From: Sulfuriferula sp047300855
Lineage (GTDB): Bacteria; Pseudomonadota; Gammaproteobacteria; Burkholderiales; Sulfuriferulaceae
Direction of reading: 5' to 3'
DNA: 64,000 bases
Assembly: GCF_047300855.1 (NCBI RefSeq)
Contig: NZ_CP170197.1
Span: 1,054,001-1,118,000 of the forward strand
Positions 1 through 8,161 of the stretch are shown in pieces. Position numbers and translations under genes: made by a program. The notes below the pieces were generated by a model. The model worked only from the letters and a program-made list of their open reading frames with translations. It had not been told where the DNA came from and did not search any database. Each line of letters begins with the position of its first letter. Position 1 is the stretch's first letter.

Positions 1-423
1 GCATTGATCGAAAGCTACAACTCGGGCAGCCGCAATATCGATGAAATTTTCAAGGAGCTGCTGGCATTGTCCACTGTTCTGACGGAAGAACAGACACGCC
101 ATGTGCGCGAAAACCTGAGCGAAGAAGAACTCACGATCCTGGATATTCTCACCCGGCCTGCGCCGGAGCTCACCACCGAAGAACGTGAAGAGGTAAAGAA
201 GGTTGCGCACATTTTGCTGGAAAAGCTGCATAAGCTGCTTGTGCTGGGCTGGCGGCAAAAGATTGCTACTCGCGCGCGTGTGAAAATCGAGATCGAAAAC
301 GCGCTTGATGAAGGTTTGCCGCGCGCTTATTCCAAGGAAATTTACGCAGTCAAATGCGCTGCGGTTTTCGAGCATGTGTATCAAAGCTATCAGGGCGAAG
401 GGCGTAGCGTTTATTCTGTGTGA
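1..423 (+). CDS. hsdR: Type I restriction enzyme R subunit (HsdR), C-terminal fragment
   Basis: The reading frame is open from base 1, so the gene is cut by the window edge and only about the last 140 residues are visible. They form a highly charged helical segment ending in QGEGRSVYSV, resembling the C-terminal helical domain of EcoR124-type HsdR. HsdR is the ATP-driven translocase and nuclease subunit that works with HsdM and HsdS in DNA restriction. The helicase and nuclease motifs would lie upstream and cannot be checked here. The family call rests on the C-terminal domain alone. No hsdM or hsdS is visible downstream, so any partners must lie upstream. Confidence 0.7.
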   Translation, partial: ALIESYNSGSRNIDEIFKELLALSTVLTEEQTRHVRENLSEEELTILDILTRPAPELTTEEREEVKKVAHILLEKLHKLLVLGWRQKIATRARVKIEIENALDEGLPRAYSKEIYAVKCAAVFEHVYQSYQGEGRSVYSV

Positions 424-635
424 CTGGATGTGGTTGAGAGCGCCGCTTTGCATCGGTGCATGCTTATGGATTTGTCGGCTGCGTGAATCTATGCAAATAT
501 TTTAAGTCACCATCCGGCGCAATGCATTTCGCCTATTGGCGCCCGGCGTTTTTCGGGTTTCAGGCCAACAGATTTTTCCGCCATGCTGTCGCACGACGAA
601 AAAATGCTATTCGCTATTCCCTTTCGGAGAATACT
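424..635. other. Intergenic region between hsdR and the NIPSNAP gene
   Basis: This is 212 bases with no convincing gene. An in-frame extension of the next gene covers part of it but reads as low-complexity, non-conserved peptide. There is no clear terminator or promoter. A Shine-Dalgarno-like CGGAGA at 625-630 belongs to the next gene. Confidence 0.4.
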
Positions 636-941
636 TTGATTACTTGTTATCTTCGCTATGTGATCGATCCTTTCAAGCTCAAGGAATTTGAGACCTACGG
701 AAAGATGTGGATACCGCTGGTCGAGAAGTTCGGTGGCAAGCATCATGGCTATTTCATGCCTCACGAAGGCGCCAACAATATCGCCCTTGCCCTGTTTTCT
801 TTTCCTTCGCTGGCAGCCTATGAAACATATCGCACCCAGGCGGCGAACGATCCGGAATGCCAGGCCGCGATGCGCTACTACCAGGAAACAAAGTGCTTCA
901 TCAGCTATGAGCGCTCTTTCATGCGGCCTGTATTCGAGTAG
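636..941 (+). CDS. NIPSNAP family protein
   Basis: A compact 101-residue protein. It begins LITCYLRYVIDPFKLKEFE, the typical opening of bacterial NIPSNAP-like, dimeric alpha-beta barrel proteins, and keeps the later aromatic and charged segment (ALALFSFPSLAAYETYR). The TTG start at 636 is preferred because CGGAGA lies just upstream and because homology-like sequence begins exactly there; the frame is open further upstream (ATG at 456) but that part looks non-coding. The biochemical role of bacterial NIPSNAP proteins is poorly defined. No operon partner is evident, since the tautomerase gene starts 56 bases downstream. Confidence 0.75.
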   Translation: MITCYLRYVIDPFKLKEFETYGKMWIPLVEKFGGKHHGYFMPHEGANNIALALFSFPSLAAYETYRTQAANDPECQAAMRYYQETKCFISYERSFMRPVFE

Positions 942-996
942 TCGCGAAGCCTGAAGAATTATTCGGCTGGACCATAATTAAACCGAAGGAAATCGG

Positions 997-1398
997 ATGC
1001 CCTATTTGAACGCCAGAATTTGTGCTCCGCAATCTCCTGAAACCACGAACAAGATTGCCGATTTTCTTACCGAACTCACGGCTGAAGTATTGGGAAAAAA
1101 GAAGGAGCTCACCTCGGTTGCAATCGAGTATGTGTCAGCCAGCGAGTGGTTCATAGGCGGCACTTCACTCGACTCACAGGGTTTGGCAACTTTTTATCTC
1201 GACATCAAGATTACTGAAGGCACCAACACAAAAAACCAGAAGGCCGATTATATTCAAAAAGTATTCGCTGCCTTCGAGTCGGTTCTGGGTAGTCTCAATC
1301 CGGCGAGTTATATCGTCATCCATGAGGTTCGGGCGGATTCCTGGGGTTATGAAGGCGCAACCCAGGAGTTCCGTTACATCAAGGGAAAGACTCTTTAG
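997..1398 (+). CDS. Tautomerase superfamily protein
   Basis: A 133-residue protein starting Met-Pro-Tyr-Leu-Asn. After Met removal the N-terminal proline would be the catalytic base of 4-oxalocrotonate tautomerase/MIF-type enzymes, which interconvert keto and enol forms of small acids. It is roughly twice the length of the short 4-OT subunits, suggesting a fused two-motif member. GAAGGA lies just upstream of the ATG. The substrate cannot be deduced, and the neighbours (NIPSNAP, nadK) do not indicate a catabolic pathway. Confidence 0.75.
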   Translation: MPYLNARICAPQSPETTNKIADFLTELTAEVLGKKKELTSVAIEYVSASEWFIGGTSLDSQGLATFYLDIKITEGTNTKNQKADYIQKVFAAFESVLGSLNPASYIVIHEVRADSWGYEGATQEFRYIKGKTL

Positions 1399-1453
1399 AC
1401 GCTCCCGGAAAATCAGTTGCTGCAACGCTGTATCAATACCCAAAGGGCGTCGC

Positions 1454-1459
1454 TATAAT
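1454..1459 (+). promoter_or_regulatory. -10 box of the nadK promoter
   Basis: A perfect TATAAT lies 8 bases before the nadK ATG. A start of transcription 6-8 bases downstream would fall at or next to the ATG. No good -35 hexamer sits 16-18 bases upstream, so the call rests on the -10 box and its placement. Confidence 0.5.
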
Positions 1460-1466
1460 TCCGCTC

Positions 1467-2339
1467 ATGTCTGAAATCTTTCAAACCATCGCCCTGGTGG
1501 GCAAATACGATAGTCCTGAAATCGGTGAGGCATTGTTGCGCCTGGCGGATTTTCTGCGCGATCGCGGCCATGATGTGCTGATTGCGCGCAATACTGCGGA
1601 GCATATCGGTAGCGATGTTTACCCGATAGCCGAGTTGGCTGAGCTCGGCGCGCGGGCGGATCTGGCAGTAGTGCTGGGAGGTGACGGTACGATGCTGTCC
1701 ATTACACGCATGCTGGCGAAAGACGATATTCCCCTGGTCGGTGTCAACCAGGGTCATCTGGGTTTCCTGACCGATGTGCCGGTGGAAACCATGTTCGAAA
1801 GCATGACCGCGATTCTGGATGGCGAGTATGTAGCAGAACAGCGCCTGCTGTTGAATACCAGGATAGTGCGCGATGGTGAGGATATTTATACTGCATGCGC
1901 GTTCAATGACGTGGTGGTGAGCAAGGCGAGCAGTGGCCGGCTGATTGATTTTGAGGTCTTCATCGACGGCGATTATGTTTATCGCCAGCGTTCCGACGGT
2001 CTGGTCATAGCCACGCCTACCGGCTCTACCGCTTATGCGCTGTCAGCGGGCGGGCCGATCCTGCACCCGACGCTGGAAGCTTTCGTGCTGGTGCCCATCT
2101 GTGCGCATACCCTGTCGGCCCGGCCGATAGCGGTGAACAGCCGGTCGGATGTTGAACTGCGCCTGATCGAGGCAGGGGACGCACGCGTCTATTTTGATGG
2201 TCAGCGCCATTTCGATGTACAGCCCGGTGACCGCGTACTGGTCAGTCGCGCGCCTAAAACCATCCGCCTGCTGCATCCCAAAAATTACAGCTACTACTTT
2301 ACGCTCAGGCACAAGCTGCACTGGGGTACCCAACTTTAA
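1467..2339 (+). CDS. nadK: NAD kinase
   Basis: A 290-residue cytosolic enzyme that phosphorylates NAD to NADP using ATP or polyphosphate. It carries the family GGDGTM motif at residues 71-76, with Asp73 as catalytic base, and the second conserved block TPTGSTAYALSAGGP in the middle of the protein. Length matches bacterial NadK (about 290-300). There is no Shine-Dalgarno sequence before the ATG at 1467, and a TATAAT box sits only 8 bases upstream, so the mRNA may be leaderless. recN follows 143 bases later, a pairing common in proteobacteria. Confidence 0.95.
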   Translation: MSEIFQTIALVGKYDSPEIGEALLRLADFLRDRGHDVLIARNTAEHIGSDVYPIAELAELGARADLAVVLGGDGTMLSITRMLAKDDIPLVGVNQGHLGFLTDVPVETMFESMTAILDGEYVAEQRLLLNTRIVRDGEDIYTACAFNDVVVSKASSGRLIDFEVFIDGDYVYRQRSDGLVIATPTGSTAYALSAGGPILHPTLEAFVLVPICAHTLSARPIAVNSRSDVELRLIEAGDARVYFDGQRHFDVQPGDRVLVSRAPKTIRLLHPKNYSYYFTLRHKLHWGTQL

Positions 2340-2482
2340 AGGGCGCTTCCAGCCATCCATATTTCATCCCAACGACTGCGCCACTCAAAAAATTTCTTGC
2401 TTACCTTTCTTTATATGCCGCGCTGCGAACTTTTTACTGAGTCTTCCATTCGGGTGAAATCCGGATTGATGGAGGCGCCCTG

Positions 2483-4135
2483 ATGCTGCGCCTGCTGAGC
2501 CTGCGCGACTTCGTTATCGTGGATGCGCTCGATATCGAATTCGAGCCGGGTTTCACCGTGCTGACCGGCGAGACCGGCGCGGGTAAATCCATACTGGTGG
2601 ACGCGCTGGCGTTGGCGCTGGGTGAGCGCGGCGATGCCAGTGTGGTGCGCGAGGGCGCCGCGCGCGCAGACATCAGCGCCGAGTTCGATGGCAGCGCCTT
2701 GCCCGCTTTGCAAGCCTGGCTGACCGAGAACGCGCTGGACGACGATGCGGCTTGCCTGCTGCGCCGCGTGGTAGACAGCAACGGACGCTCGCGCTGCTTT
2801 ATCAATGGCCGCAGCGTCACCGCGCAGCAGTTGCGCGAGGCCGGCGAGTTTCTGGTCGATATCCACGGCCAGCACGCGCATCAGTCGCTGCTCAAAACAG
2901 CTGCCCAGCGCGATCTGCTCGACAGTTACGGCGGCCTGCAAGCCCTGGCGCGGCAGGTGGCCGATGCCTATCGCCAGTGGCGCGAACTGCACGACCGGCT
3001 TAACGCGCTGCGCGACAACAGCAGCGAACTCGACGCCGAACGCGAGCGCCTGCAATGGCTGGTCACGGATGTGGACGCGCTGCAATTTACGTTGCCGGGA
3101 TGGGACGAATTGCAGGCCGAGCACCGCCGTTTGGCCAATGCCGCCAGCCTGCTGGAGGGCGTGGGCCAGGCGCTGGATAGCCTGTCGGAAGGCGAAGCGG
3201 CCGCCGAGCAGCAGATCAGTGCAGTCAGCGCGCGGCTGGCGAGCCTGGCGGATTACGATAGCGACCTGCAACCGACGTGCGAGCTGGTGGAATCGGCGGT
3301 GCTCCAGTTACAGGAAGCCACCCACAGCCTGCGCCGCTATCTCGATCATCTGGAAGCCGACCCGGCACGTTTGAATGAAGTCGAGGCACGCATCGAACAG
3401 GTACTCGACACGGCACGTAAATATCGCGTCAAGGCGGAACAATTACCCGACCTGTTGAGCAGCGCACAAACCCGGCTCGGCGAACTCGGCGCAACAGCTG
3501 ACCCGGCGGCGCTGGAACAGGCTGCCAATGCCGCGCGCGAACAGTGGCTTGCCCACGCAACCAAACTCAGCGCCGGACGCGCCAAGGCCGCCAGCAAACT
3601 GGCGACCAGCGTGACCTTGTCCATGCAGCAACTGGCACTGGCCGGCGGCGCATTCGAGATCGGCCTGACGCCGCTGGCCGAGGGCCATGCACACGGCCTG
3701 GAACAGGTCGAGTTCATGGTCGCGCCGCACGCGGGCGCTGCACCTAAAGCCCTGGCCAAGGTTGCTTCGGGCGGCGAATTGTCGCGCATCAGTCTGGCAT
3801 TGCAAACCGCGGTCAGTCAGGTGGCCGGTGTGCCTACGCTGATCTTCGACGAAGTCGACGTCGGCATCGGCGGCGGGGTGGCGGAAATCGTGGGGACGCT
3901 GCTTAAAAACCTGGCCAACAGCCGCCAGGTATTGTGTATCACGCACCTGCCGCAAGTGGCCGCGTGCGGTCAACAGCATCTGCAAGTCAGCAAGGTGGCG
4001 CGCGACGGCAGCGTGGTAAGCCATATCACTGTGCTCGATGCGCCCGCGCGCGTGGATGAAATCGCCCGCATGCTGGGAGGGGTCACCATCACCGAAACCA
4101 CGCGCAAACATGCGGCGGAGATGTTAAGCACCTGA
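2483..4135 (+). CDS. recN: DNA repair protein RecN
   Basis: A 550-residue SMC-like ATPase acting in double-strand break repair. The Walker A motif GETGAGKS is at residues 29-36 and is followed by a long coiled-coil region. The ABC-type signature ASGGELSR lies near residue 430 and the Walker B FDEVDVGIGG near 455. Length is typical. GGAGG at 2471-2475 is well placed for the ATG. No convincing LexA-type CTGT-N8-ACAG operator was seen upstream, so SOS control cannot be supported from the sequence. Confidence 0.95.
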   Translation: MLRLLSLRDFVIVDALDIEFEPGFTVLTGETGAGKSILVDALALALGERGDASVVREGAARADISAEFDGSALPALQAWLTENALDDDAACLLRRVVDSNGRSRCFINGRSVTAQQLREAGEFLVDIHGQHAHQSLLKTAAQRDLLDSYGGLQALARQVADAYRQWRELHDRLNALRDNSSELDAERERLQWLVTDVDALQFTLPGWDELQAEHRRLANAASLLEGVGQALDSLSEGEAAAEQQISAVSARLASLADYDSDLQPTCELVESAVLQLQEATHSLRRYLDHLEADPARLNEVEARIEQVLDTARKYRVKAEQLPDLLSSAQTRLGELGATADPAALEQAANAAREQWLAHATKLSAGRAKAASKLATSVTLSMQQLALAGGAFEIGLTPLAEGHAHGLEQVEFMVAPHAGAAPKALAKVASGGELSRISLALQTAVSQVAGVPTLIFDEVDVGIGGGVAEIVGTLLKNLANSRQVLCITHLPQVAACGQQHLQVSKVARDGSVVSHITVLDAPARVDEIARMLGGVTITETTRKHAAEMLST

Positions 4136-4204
4136 TGCGCCTGGTGTTTCTTTCCCGCGGCAAAAAATCCTCGCCTATTCCGGAACTATTCAAGTCTATC
4201 CCTA

Positions 4205-4228
4205 CCTAATAGGAAGCTAACTATTAGG
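4205..4228. promoter_or_regulatory. Palindromic operator, probably for the MarR repressor
   Basis: A perfect inverted repeat: CCTAATAG at 4205-4212 and CTATTAGG at 4221-4228, separated by 8 bases. It lies directly upstream of and partly overlaps the ribosome binding site (TAGGAG) of the marR gene. A dyad of this size at this position is typical of MarR-family autoregulation. Binding is inferred. Confidence 0.65.
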
Positions 4229-4237
4229 AGAATACCA

Positions 4238-4681
4238 ATGCGCACGACGCCTGCAACTGCTCAGCGCTTTGCCGAGGCACTGCATACCGCCGCCCATGCC
4301 TGGAAACTGGCGCTGGATCGCCGCCTCAAACCACTCGGGTTGAGCCGTGCCACCTGGATGGCGCTGTCGGCCGCTGCCAAGGCAGCTGCGCCCCCGACGC
4401 AGATTGAATTGGCCGATGCTGTCGGTATAGAGGGCCCGAGCATGGTGGCGCTGATTGATCGGCTGGAGAAAGCCGGCCTGGTCAGGCGCATTCAGGATCC
4501 CGCCGATCGTCGCGCCAAACGCATCGAGGTGACCGAAGCGGGACTGGTGGTGTTCGGGCAGATTCGGCGCGTGGCGGCTGAGCTGCGTGCAGTCATTCTG
4601 GCGGATGTGGCAGGGGAGGATATCGATCGCGCTCTGGCTTTGCTCGAGCACATCCGTACCGAGGCGGAAGCGCAGGAATGA
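4238..4681 (+). CDS. MarR family transcriptional regulator
   Basis: A 147-residue winged-helix repressor. The helix-turn-helix region (TQIELADAVGIEGPSMVALIDR) is followed by the wing with DRRAKRIEV, the canonical MarR DRR signature. It is the first gene of a three-gene operon: its TGA overlaps the ATG of the emrA-like gene by 4 bases. With the palindrome at 4205-4228 this predicts autorepression relieved by a small-molecule ligand, possibly an efflux substrate. The ligand is unknown. Confidence 0.9.
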   Translation: MRTTPATAQRFAEALHTAAHAWKLALDRRLKPLGLSRATWMALSAAAKAAAPPTQIELADAVGIEGPSMVALIDRLEKAGLVRRIQDPADRRAKRIEVTEAGLVVFGQIRRVAAELRAVILADVAGEDIDRALALLEHIRTEAEAQE

Positions 4682-5664
4682 ATACCACGCTCAAAAAATC
4701 CTTGATTGCCGTTACCGTGCTGGCGCTGCTGGCGGGCGGCGGCTGGTACTGGAATGCCGCACGCAAGCTGCGCACCACTGACAACGCTTACGTGAATGCC
4801 GCGATTGTTCAAGTCGCCAGCCAGGTGACCGGGCAGGTGGTGGCCGTGCACGTGCAAGAAGGCGGTTTTGTCCATGCCGGAGACGATCTGTTCGACGTGG
4901 ATCCGGCGCCCTATCAGGTGGCGCTGGCTGCCGCGCAGGCCAAACTGGCAGAAGCGCGCCAGGGCAGCCAGGCCAACGTGCTCGGGGTGGAGGCCGCGCG
5001 TGCCGCGCTGGCGCAGAGCCAGGCCGATTTGAACAATGCGCGTGCCCAGGCCCAGCGCACTCATGATCTGGTGCTGGCCAAATTCGTCTCCAAACAGGCG
5101 GAGGACGACGCTCAATCGAAGCTGCAGGTAGCTCAGGCGGCCTTCAATGAAGCGCAATCCAGGTTGGGTCAGGCGCAGGCGGGTGCCAGCACCGTGGGCG
5201 GCGCGACACCGGCGGTGCGGGCTGCGCTGGCGGCAGTGGATGCGGCCCGGCTGGATTTGCAGCACACCCGCATCCGCGCGACCCAGGATGGCTGGATCGC
5301 CAATATCACCCTGGTGCCGGGCACGACGGTGTCGCCCAATCAGCCGCTGTTCGCATTGATTCAGCAAGGCAGCTTCTGGGTGGATGCCAATTTCAAGGAA
5401 ACCGAGTTGCCCGGCCTGCATCCGGGACAGACCGCCGAAGTCCAGCTCGACATGCTGCCGGGTAAAACTTTTCCGGCAGTGGTGGAGTCGCTGGGCGGCG
5501 GCACGGGTGCGGCGTTTTCGCTATTACCCGCACAGAATGCCACCGGCAATTGGGTCAAGGTCACCCAGCGCGTGCCGGTGCGGGTGCGTTTTGTCGGGAG
5601 CGCGGCCACCCAGCCGTTTAAAGTGGGCGCGACGGCCACGGTCAGCATCAAGCTGGCCAGCTGA
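4678..5664 (+). CDS. emrA: HlyD/EmrA family membrane fusion protein
   Basis: A 328-residue periplasmic adaptor with one N-terminal membrane helix (about residues 8-24). A biotinyl-lipoyl-like half-motif (VQVASQVTGQVVAVHVQEGG) is followed by an alanine- and glutamine-rich coiled-coil hairpin, the second lipoyl half (TRIRATQDGWIANITLVPGT) and a beta-barrel domain. Such adaptors link an inner-membrane MFS pump to an outer-membrane TolC channel. It overlaps marR by 4 bases and lies 2 bases before the MFS gene. No TolC gene is present, so the outer-membrane partner must be encoded elsewhere. Confidence 0.88.
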   Translation: MNTTLKKSLIAVTVLALLAGGGWYWNAARKLRTTDNAYVNAAIVQVASQVTGQVVAVHVQEGGFVHAGDDLFDVDPAPYQVALAAAQAKLAEARQGSQANVLGVEAARAALAQSQADLNNARAQAQRTHDLVLAKFVSKQAEDDAQSKLQVAQAAFNEAQSRLGQAQAGASTVGGATPAVRAALAAVDAARLDLQHTRIRATQDGWIANITLVPGTTVSPNQPLFALIQQGSFWVDANFKETELPGLHPGQTAEVQLDMLPGKTFPAVVESLGGGTGAAFSLLPAQNATGNWVKVTQRVPVRVRFVGSAATQPFKVGATATVSIKLAS

Positions 5665-5666
5665 GC

Positions 5667-7172
5667 ATGAATGCCTCACGTGTATGGGTCACCGTGGCGG
5701 TGATGGCCGCCACCATCATGCAGGTGCTCGATACCACCATCATCAACGTCGCGTTGCCGCATATGACGGGCGAACTGGGTGCCAGCCCGGACACCATTTC
5801 CTGGGTGCTGACTTCGTATCTGATCGCCTCGGCGGTGTTCATGCCGCTGGCCGGATTCTTTACTGACCGCTTCGGGCGCAAGAAATATCTGCTGGTGAGC
5901 ATCGCCGGTTTTGTGATCGCTTCCGCGCTGTGCGGGCTGGCCAACGGACTGCCGGAGATGGTGTTGTTCCGCCTGTTTCAGGGAGTTTTCGGGGCCGCGC
6001 TGGTGCCGCTGTCGCAGGCGGTGATGGTGGATACCTATCCTATCGAAGCGCGCGGCAAGGCGATGGCAATCTGGGGCATGGGGGTGATGGCGGCGCCTAT
6101 CCTCGGGCCCTCGCTGGGCGGCTACCTGACCGAAATCGCCTCATGGCGCTGGTCGTTCTATATCAATGTGCCGGTGGGGATCGTTTCTTTCCTGCTGGCG
6201 CTGCGTTTCGTGCCGGATACGCCGATACGCGCGCGGCGCATGGACTGGCTGGGTTTCGGCGCGCTGGCGCTGGCCATTGCCTGCGGGCAACTGGTGCTGG
6301 ATCGTGGCGCCGGCGATGACTGGTTCAATTCCAGTTTCATTACGCTGAGCACCCTGCTGGCGTTGGCGGCATTCCTGGCCTTCGTGTGGAAAAGTGTGGC
6401 CGGCCAGGGCGAGCCGGTGTTCGATCTGGCGGTGCTCAAGGATCGCAATTTTGCCGTTGCCTGCCTGATCAGCCTGGCCACCGGGCTGGGGGTCTATGGC
6501 GGGATGTTGTTATTGCCGCTGTATCTGGAGAACCTGCTGGGCTTTCCCACGCTGGATGCGGGAATGTATCTGGTGCCGCGCGGACTGGCGACTTTCGTCA
6601 GCATGAGTCTGGTGGGGCACTTTTCCGGCAGGATCAGCCCGCGCACCATGGTTGCGGCCGGCTTGCTGTTAAGCGTGGCGGGTGCGTGGATGATGACCGG
6701 CATTACCCCGCAGACGGCAGGCAGCTATATCCTGTGGCCGATGGTGCTGCAGGGCCTGGGGATGGGGCTGGTTTTTGTGCCGATGTCGACGCTGGCGTTT
6801 GCTACCATTCCGCCGCAAATGGCAGCCGAAGCAGCGGGCTTGTACAGCCTCACGCGCACGCTGGGGTCTGCCGTCGGCATCTCGGTGGTGAGCACTTATC
6901 TGAGCTATTCGACGCGCGTCAACTGGGCCGGGTTGCGCCAGTACATCACGCCTTATAACGCTCATGTGCAGCAGTTTCTGGCGCCATTACATCTGGATAT
7001 GCAGAAGGGCGGGGCCGGGGTGATGGGTCAGGTGGTGCAACAGCAGGCCAGTGTGCAGGCTTTCGTCAGCACCTTTTGGCTGATTACGCTGAGTTTTGTG
7101 GTATTGCTGCCGTTGCTGCTGTTGATCAAATCGGTCAAGGGCCTTAAAACCGCCCAGGTGATCGCCGAATAG
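5667..7172 (+). CDS. emrB: DHA2-family MFS multidrug transporter, EmrB-like
   Basis: A 501-residue inner-membrane protein with about 14 predicted helices. It has the DHA2 motifs LDTTIINVALPHM in helix 1, the loop motif DRFGRKK and a GP-rich helix 5 (APILGPSLGGYL). It would use the proton gradient to export hydrophobic compounds through the adjacent EmrA-like adaptor. It is the last gene of the marR-emrA-emrB operon and converges with fur, whose stop codon is 2 bases away. Substrate specificity cannot be read from the sequence. Confidence 0.9.
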   Translation: MNASRVWVTVAVMAATIMQVLDTTIINVALPHMTGELGASPDTISWVLTSYLIASAVFMPLAGFFTDRFGRKKYLLVSIAGFVIASALCGLANGLPEMVLFRLFQGVFGAALVPLSQAVMVDTYPIEARGKAMAIWGMGVMAAPILGPSLGGYLTEIASWRWSFYINVPVGIVSFLLALRFVPDTPIRARRMDWLGFGALALAIACGQLVLDRGAGDDWFNSSFITLSTLLALAAFLAFVWKSVAGQGEPVFDLAVLKDRNFAVACLISLATGLGVYGGMLLLPLYLENLLGFPTLDAGMYLVPRGLATFVSMSLVGHFSGRISPRTMVAAGLLLSVAGAWMMTGITPQTAGSYILWPMVLQGLGMGLVFVPMSTLAFATIPPQMAAEAAGLYSLTRTLGSAVGISVVSTYLSYSTRVNWAGLRQYITPYNAHVQQFLAPLHLDMQKGGAGVMGQVVQQQASVQAFVSTFWLITLSFVVLLPLLLLIKSVKGLKTAQVIAE

Positions 7173-7174
7173 AT

Positions 7175-7603
7175 TTATTTGGGTTTATGCGGACACGCGT
7201 TTTTGGTGCAATCCGCGTAAATATGCAGTGAGTGGTCGTGAATGGCAAAGCCGCGCTGGGCGGCGACTTTTTTCTGGCGGCGCTCGATTTCCTCATCGAA
7301 AAATTCTTCCACGCGCCCGCACTGTATGCACACCAGGTGGTCGTGGTGGCCGCCGCTGTTGAGCTCGTACACTGCCTTGTCGCTGTCGAAATGATGGCGG
7401 ATCAGCAGTCCTGCCTGTTCGAACTGGGTCAACACCCGGTACACCGTGGCGAGCCCGATATCGATGTCTTCTGCAATCAGCAGGCGGTACACTTCTTCAG
7501 CGTTAAGGTGGCGTTTTTTCGAACTCTCGAACAGATCAAGGATTTTCAGTCGGGGCAGGGTGGCTTTGAGGCCGATGCTTTTCAGATCGCTGGGGTCGCT
7601 CAT
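7175..7603 (-). CDS. fur: Ferric uptake regulator Fur
   Basis: A 142-residue iron-responsive repressor. It has an N-terminal winged helix (LATVYRVLTQFEQAGLL, residues 51-67), the metal-sensing histidine cluster HHDHL (86-90) and two structural zinc cysteine pairs, C92/C95 and C132/C137. With Fe(II) it binds Fur boxes and represses iron uptake genes. It is divergent from bamE, an arrangement common in beta- and gammaproteobacteria, with about 75 bases between the starts. No clear Fur box was identified in that gap. Confidence 0.95.
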   Translation of the reverse strand: MSDPSDLKSIGLKATLPRLKILDLFESSKKRHLNAEEVYRLLIAEDIDIGLATVYRVLTQFEQAGLLIRHHFDSDKAVYELNSGGHHDHLVCIQCGRVEEFFDEEIERRQKKVAAQRGFAIHDHSLHIYADCTKNACPHKPK

Positions 7604-7678
7604 GATGGGGAGTGTCTCGTGCAGGTTATCTGAGCTATCATAGTGCCTTTATTTTGCTTTGCAAACACAAGACTAAAT

Positions 7679-8161
7679 ATGCGCGCCCTGATCCTGATTT
7701 TCGCAGCCAGCCTTGGACTGGCTGGTTGCAAAAGCATGCCGTCCTTTTCCGTGCCGTCTCTGACACCCTACAAAATCGATATCCAGCAGGGCAATTACGT
7801 GGATAGCGCGAATGTGGCCAAGCTCAAAATCGGCATGACCCGTGAGCAAATCAGTTTCATTATGGGTACACCACTGGTGAAGGACATGTTCCACACCGGC
7901 CGTTGGGATTACATCTATATCGATAATAAAGCCGGAAAGCGGGTCACCCAGCGCCGCGTGGCCGTGTACTTTGACGGAGATATTGCGAAACGCATTGTGG
8001 AAGTGATGAATGACGGCAAGGAGGTGGATATCAAGGCCACCCTCGCCCCGGAAGAGCCAGCGCCGGCCGGCGCGAATGCGCCCGCTGCTGCGGAGCCGTC
8101 TGCCGAAACAGTTCCGGTCCCAGCCCCAGCCCCAGCCGAACCTCCTGCAGGTGGTAAATGA
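7679..8161 (+). CDS. bamE: Outer membrane assembly lipoprotein BamE (SmpA/OmlA)
   Basis: A 160-residue lipoprotein of the BAM complex, which inserts beta-barrel proteins in the outer membrane. The ATG at 7679 is preferred because it gives a clean signal peptide ending in the lipobox LAGC (Cys17); the frame extends upstream without adding family sequence. The BamE core (KLKIGMTREQISFIMGTPLV to the FDG strand) is complete. An extra 35-40 residue Ala/Pro/Glu-rich tail (VPVPAPAPAEPPAGGK end) makes it longer than E. coli BamE. The stop overlaps the dapB start by 4 bases. Confidence 0.92.
   Translation: MRALILIFAASLGLAGCKSMPSFSVPSLTPYKIDIQQGNYVDSANVAKLKIGMTREQISFIMGTPLVKDMFHTGRWDYIYIDNKAGKRVTQRRVAVYFDGDIAKRIVEVMNDGKEVDIKATLAPEEPAPAGANAPAAAEPSAETVPVPAPAPAEPPAGGK

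Noticed and set aside
456..635. Upstream extension of the NIPSNAP gene to ATG at 456
   Set aside because: The extension is not family-like and has no ribosome binding site, whereas TTG at 636 has CGGAGA upstream and starts the conserved sequence.
2340..2482. LexA-type operator before recN
   Set aside because: No CTGT-N8-ACAG match was found in the intergenic region.
2411..3271. 286-codon open frame on the minus strand under recN
   Set aside because: Antisense shadow of recN: high-GC codon bias keeps the opposite strand open and the translation has no recognisable motif.
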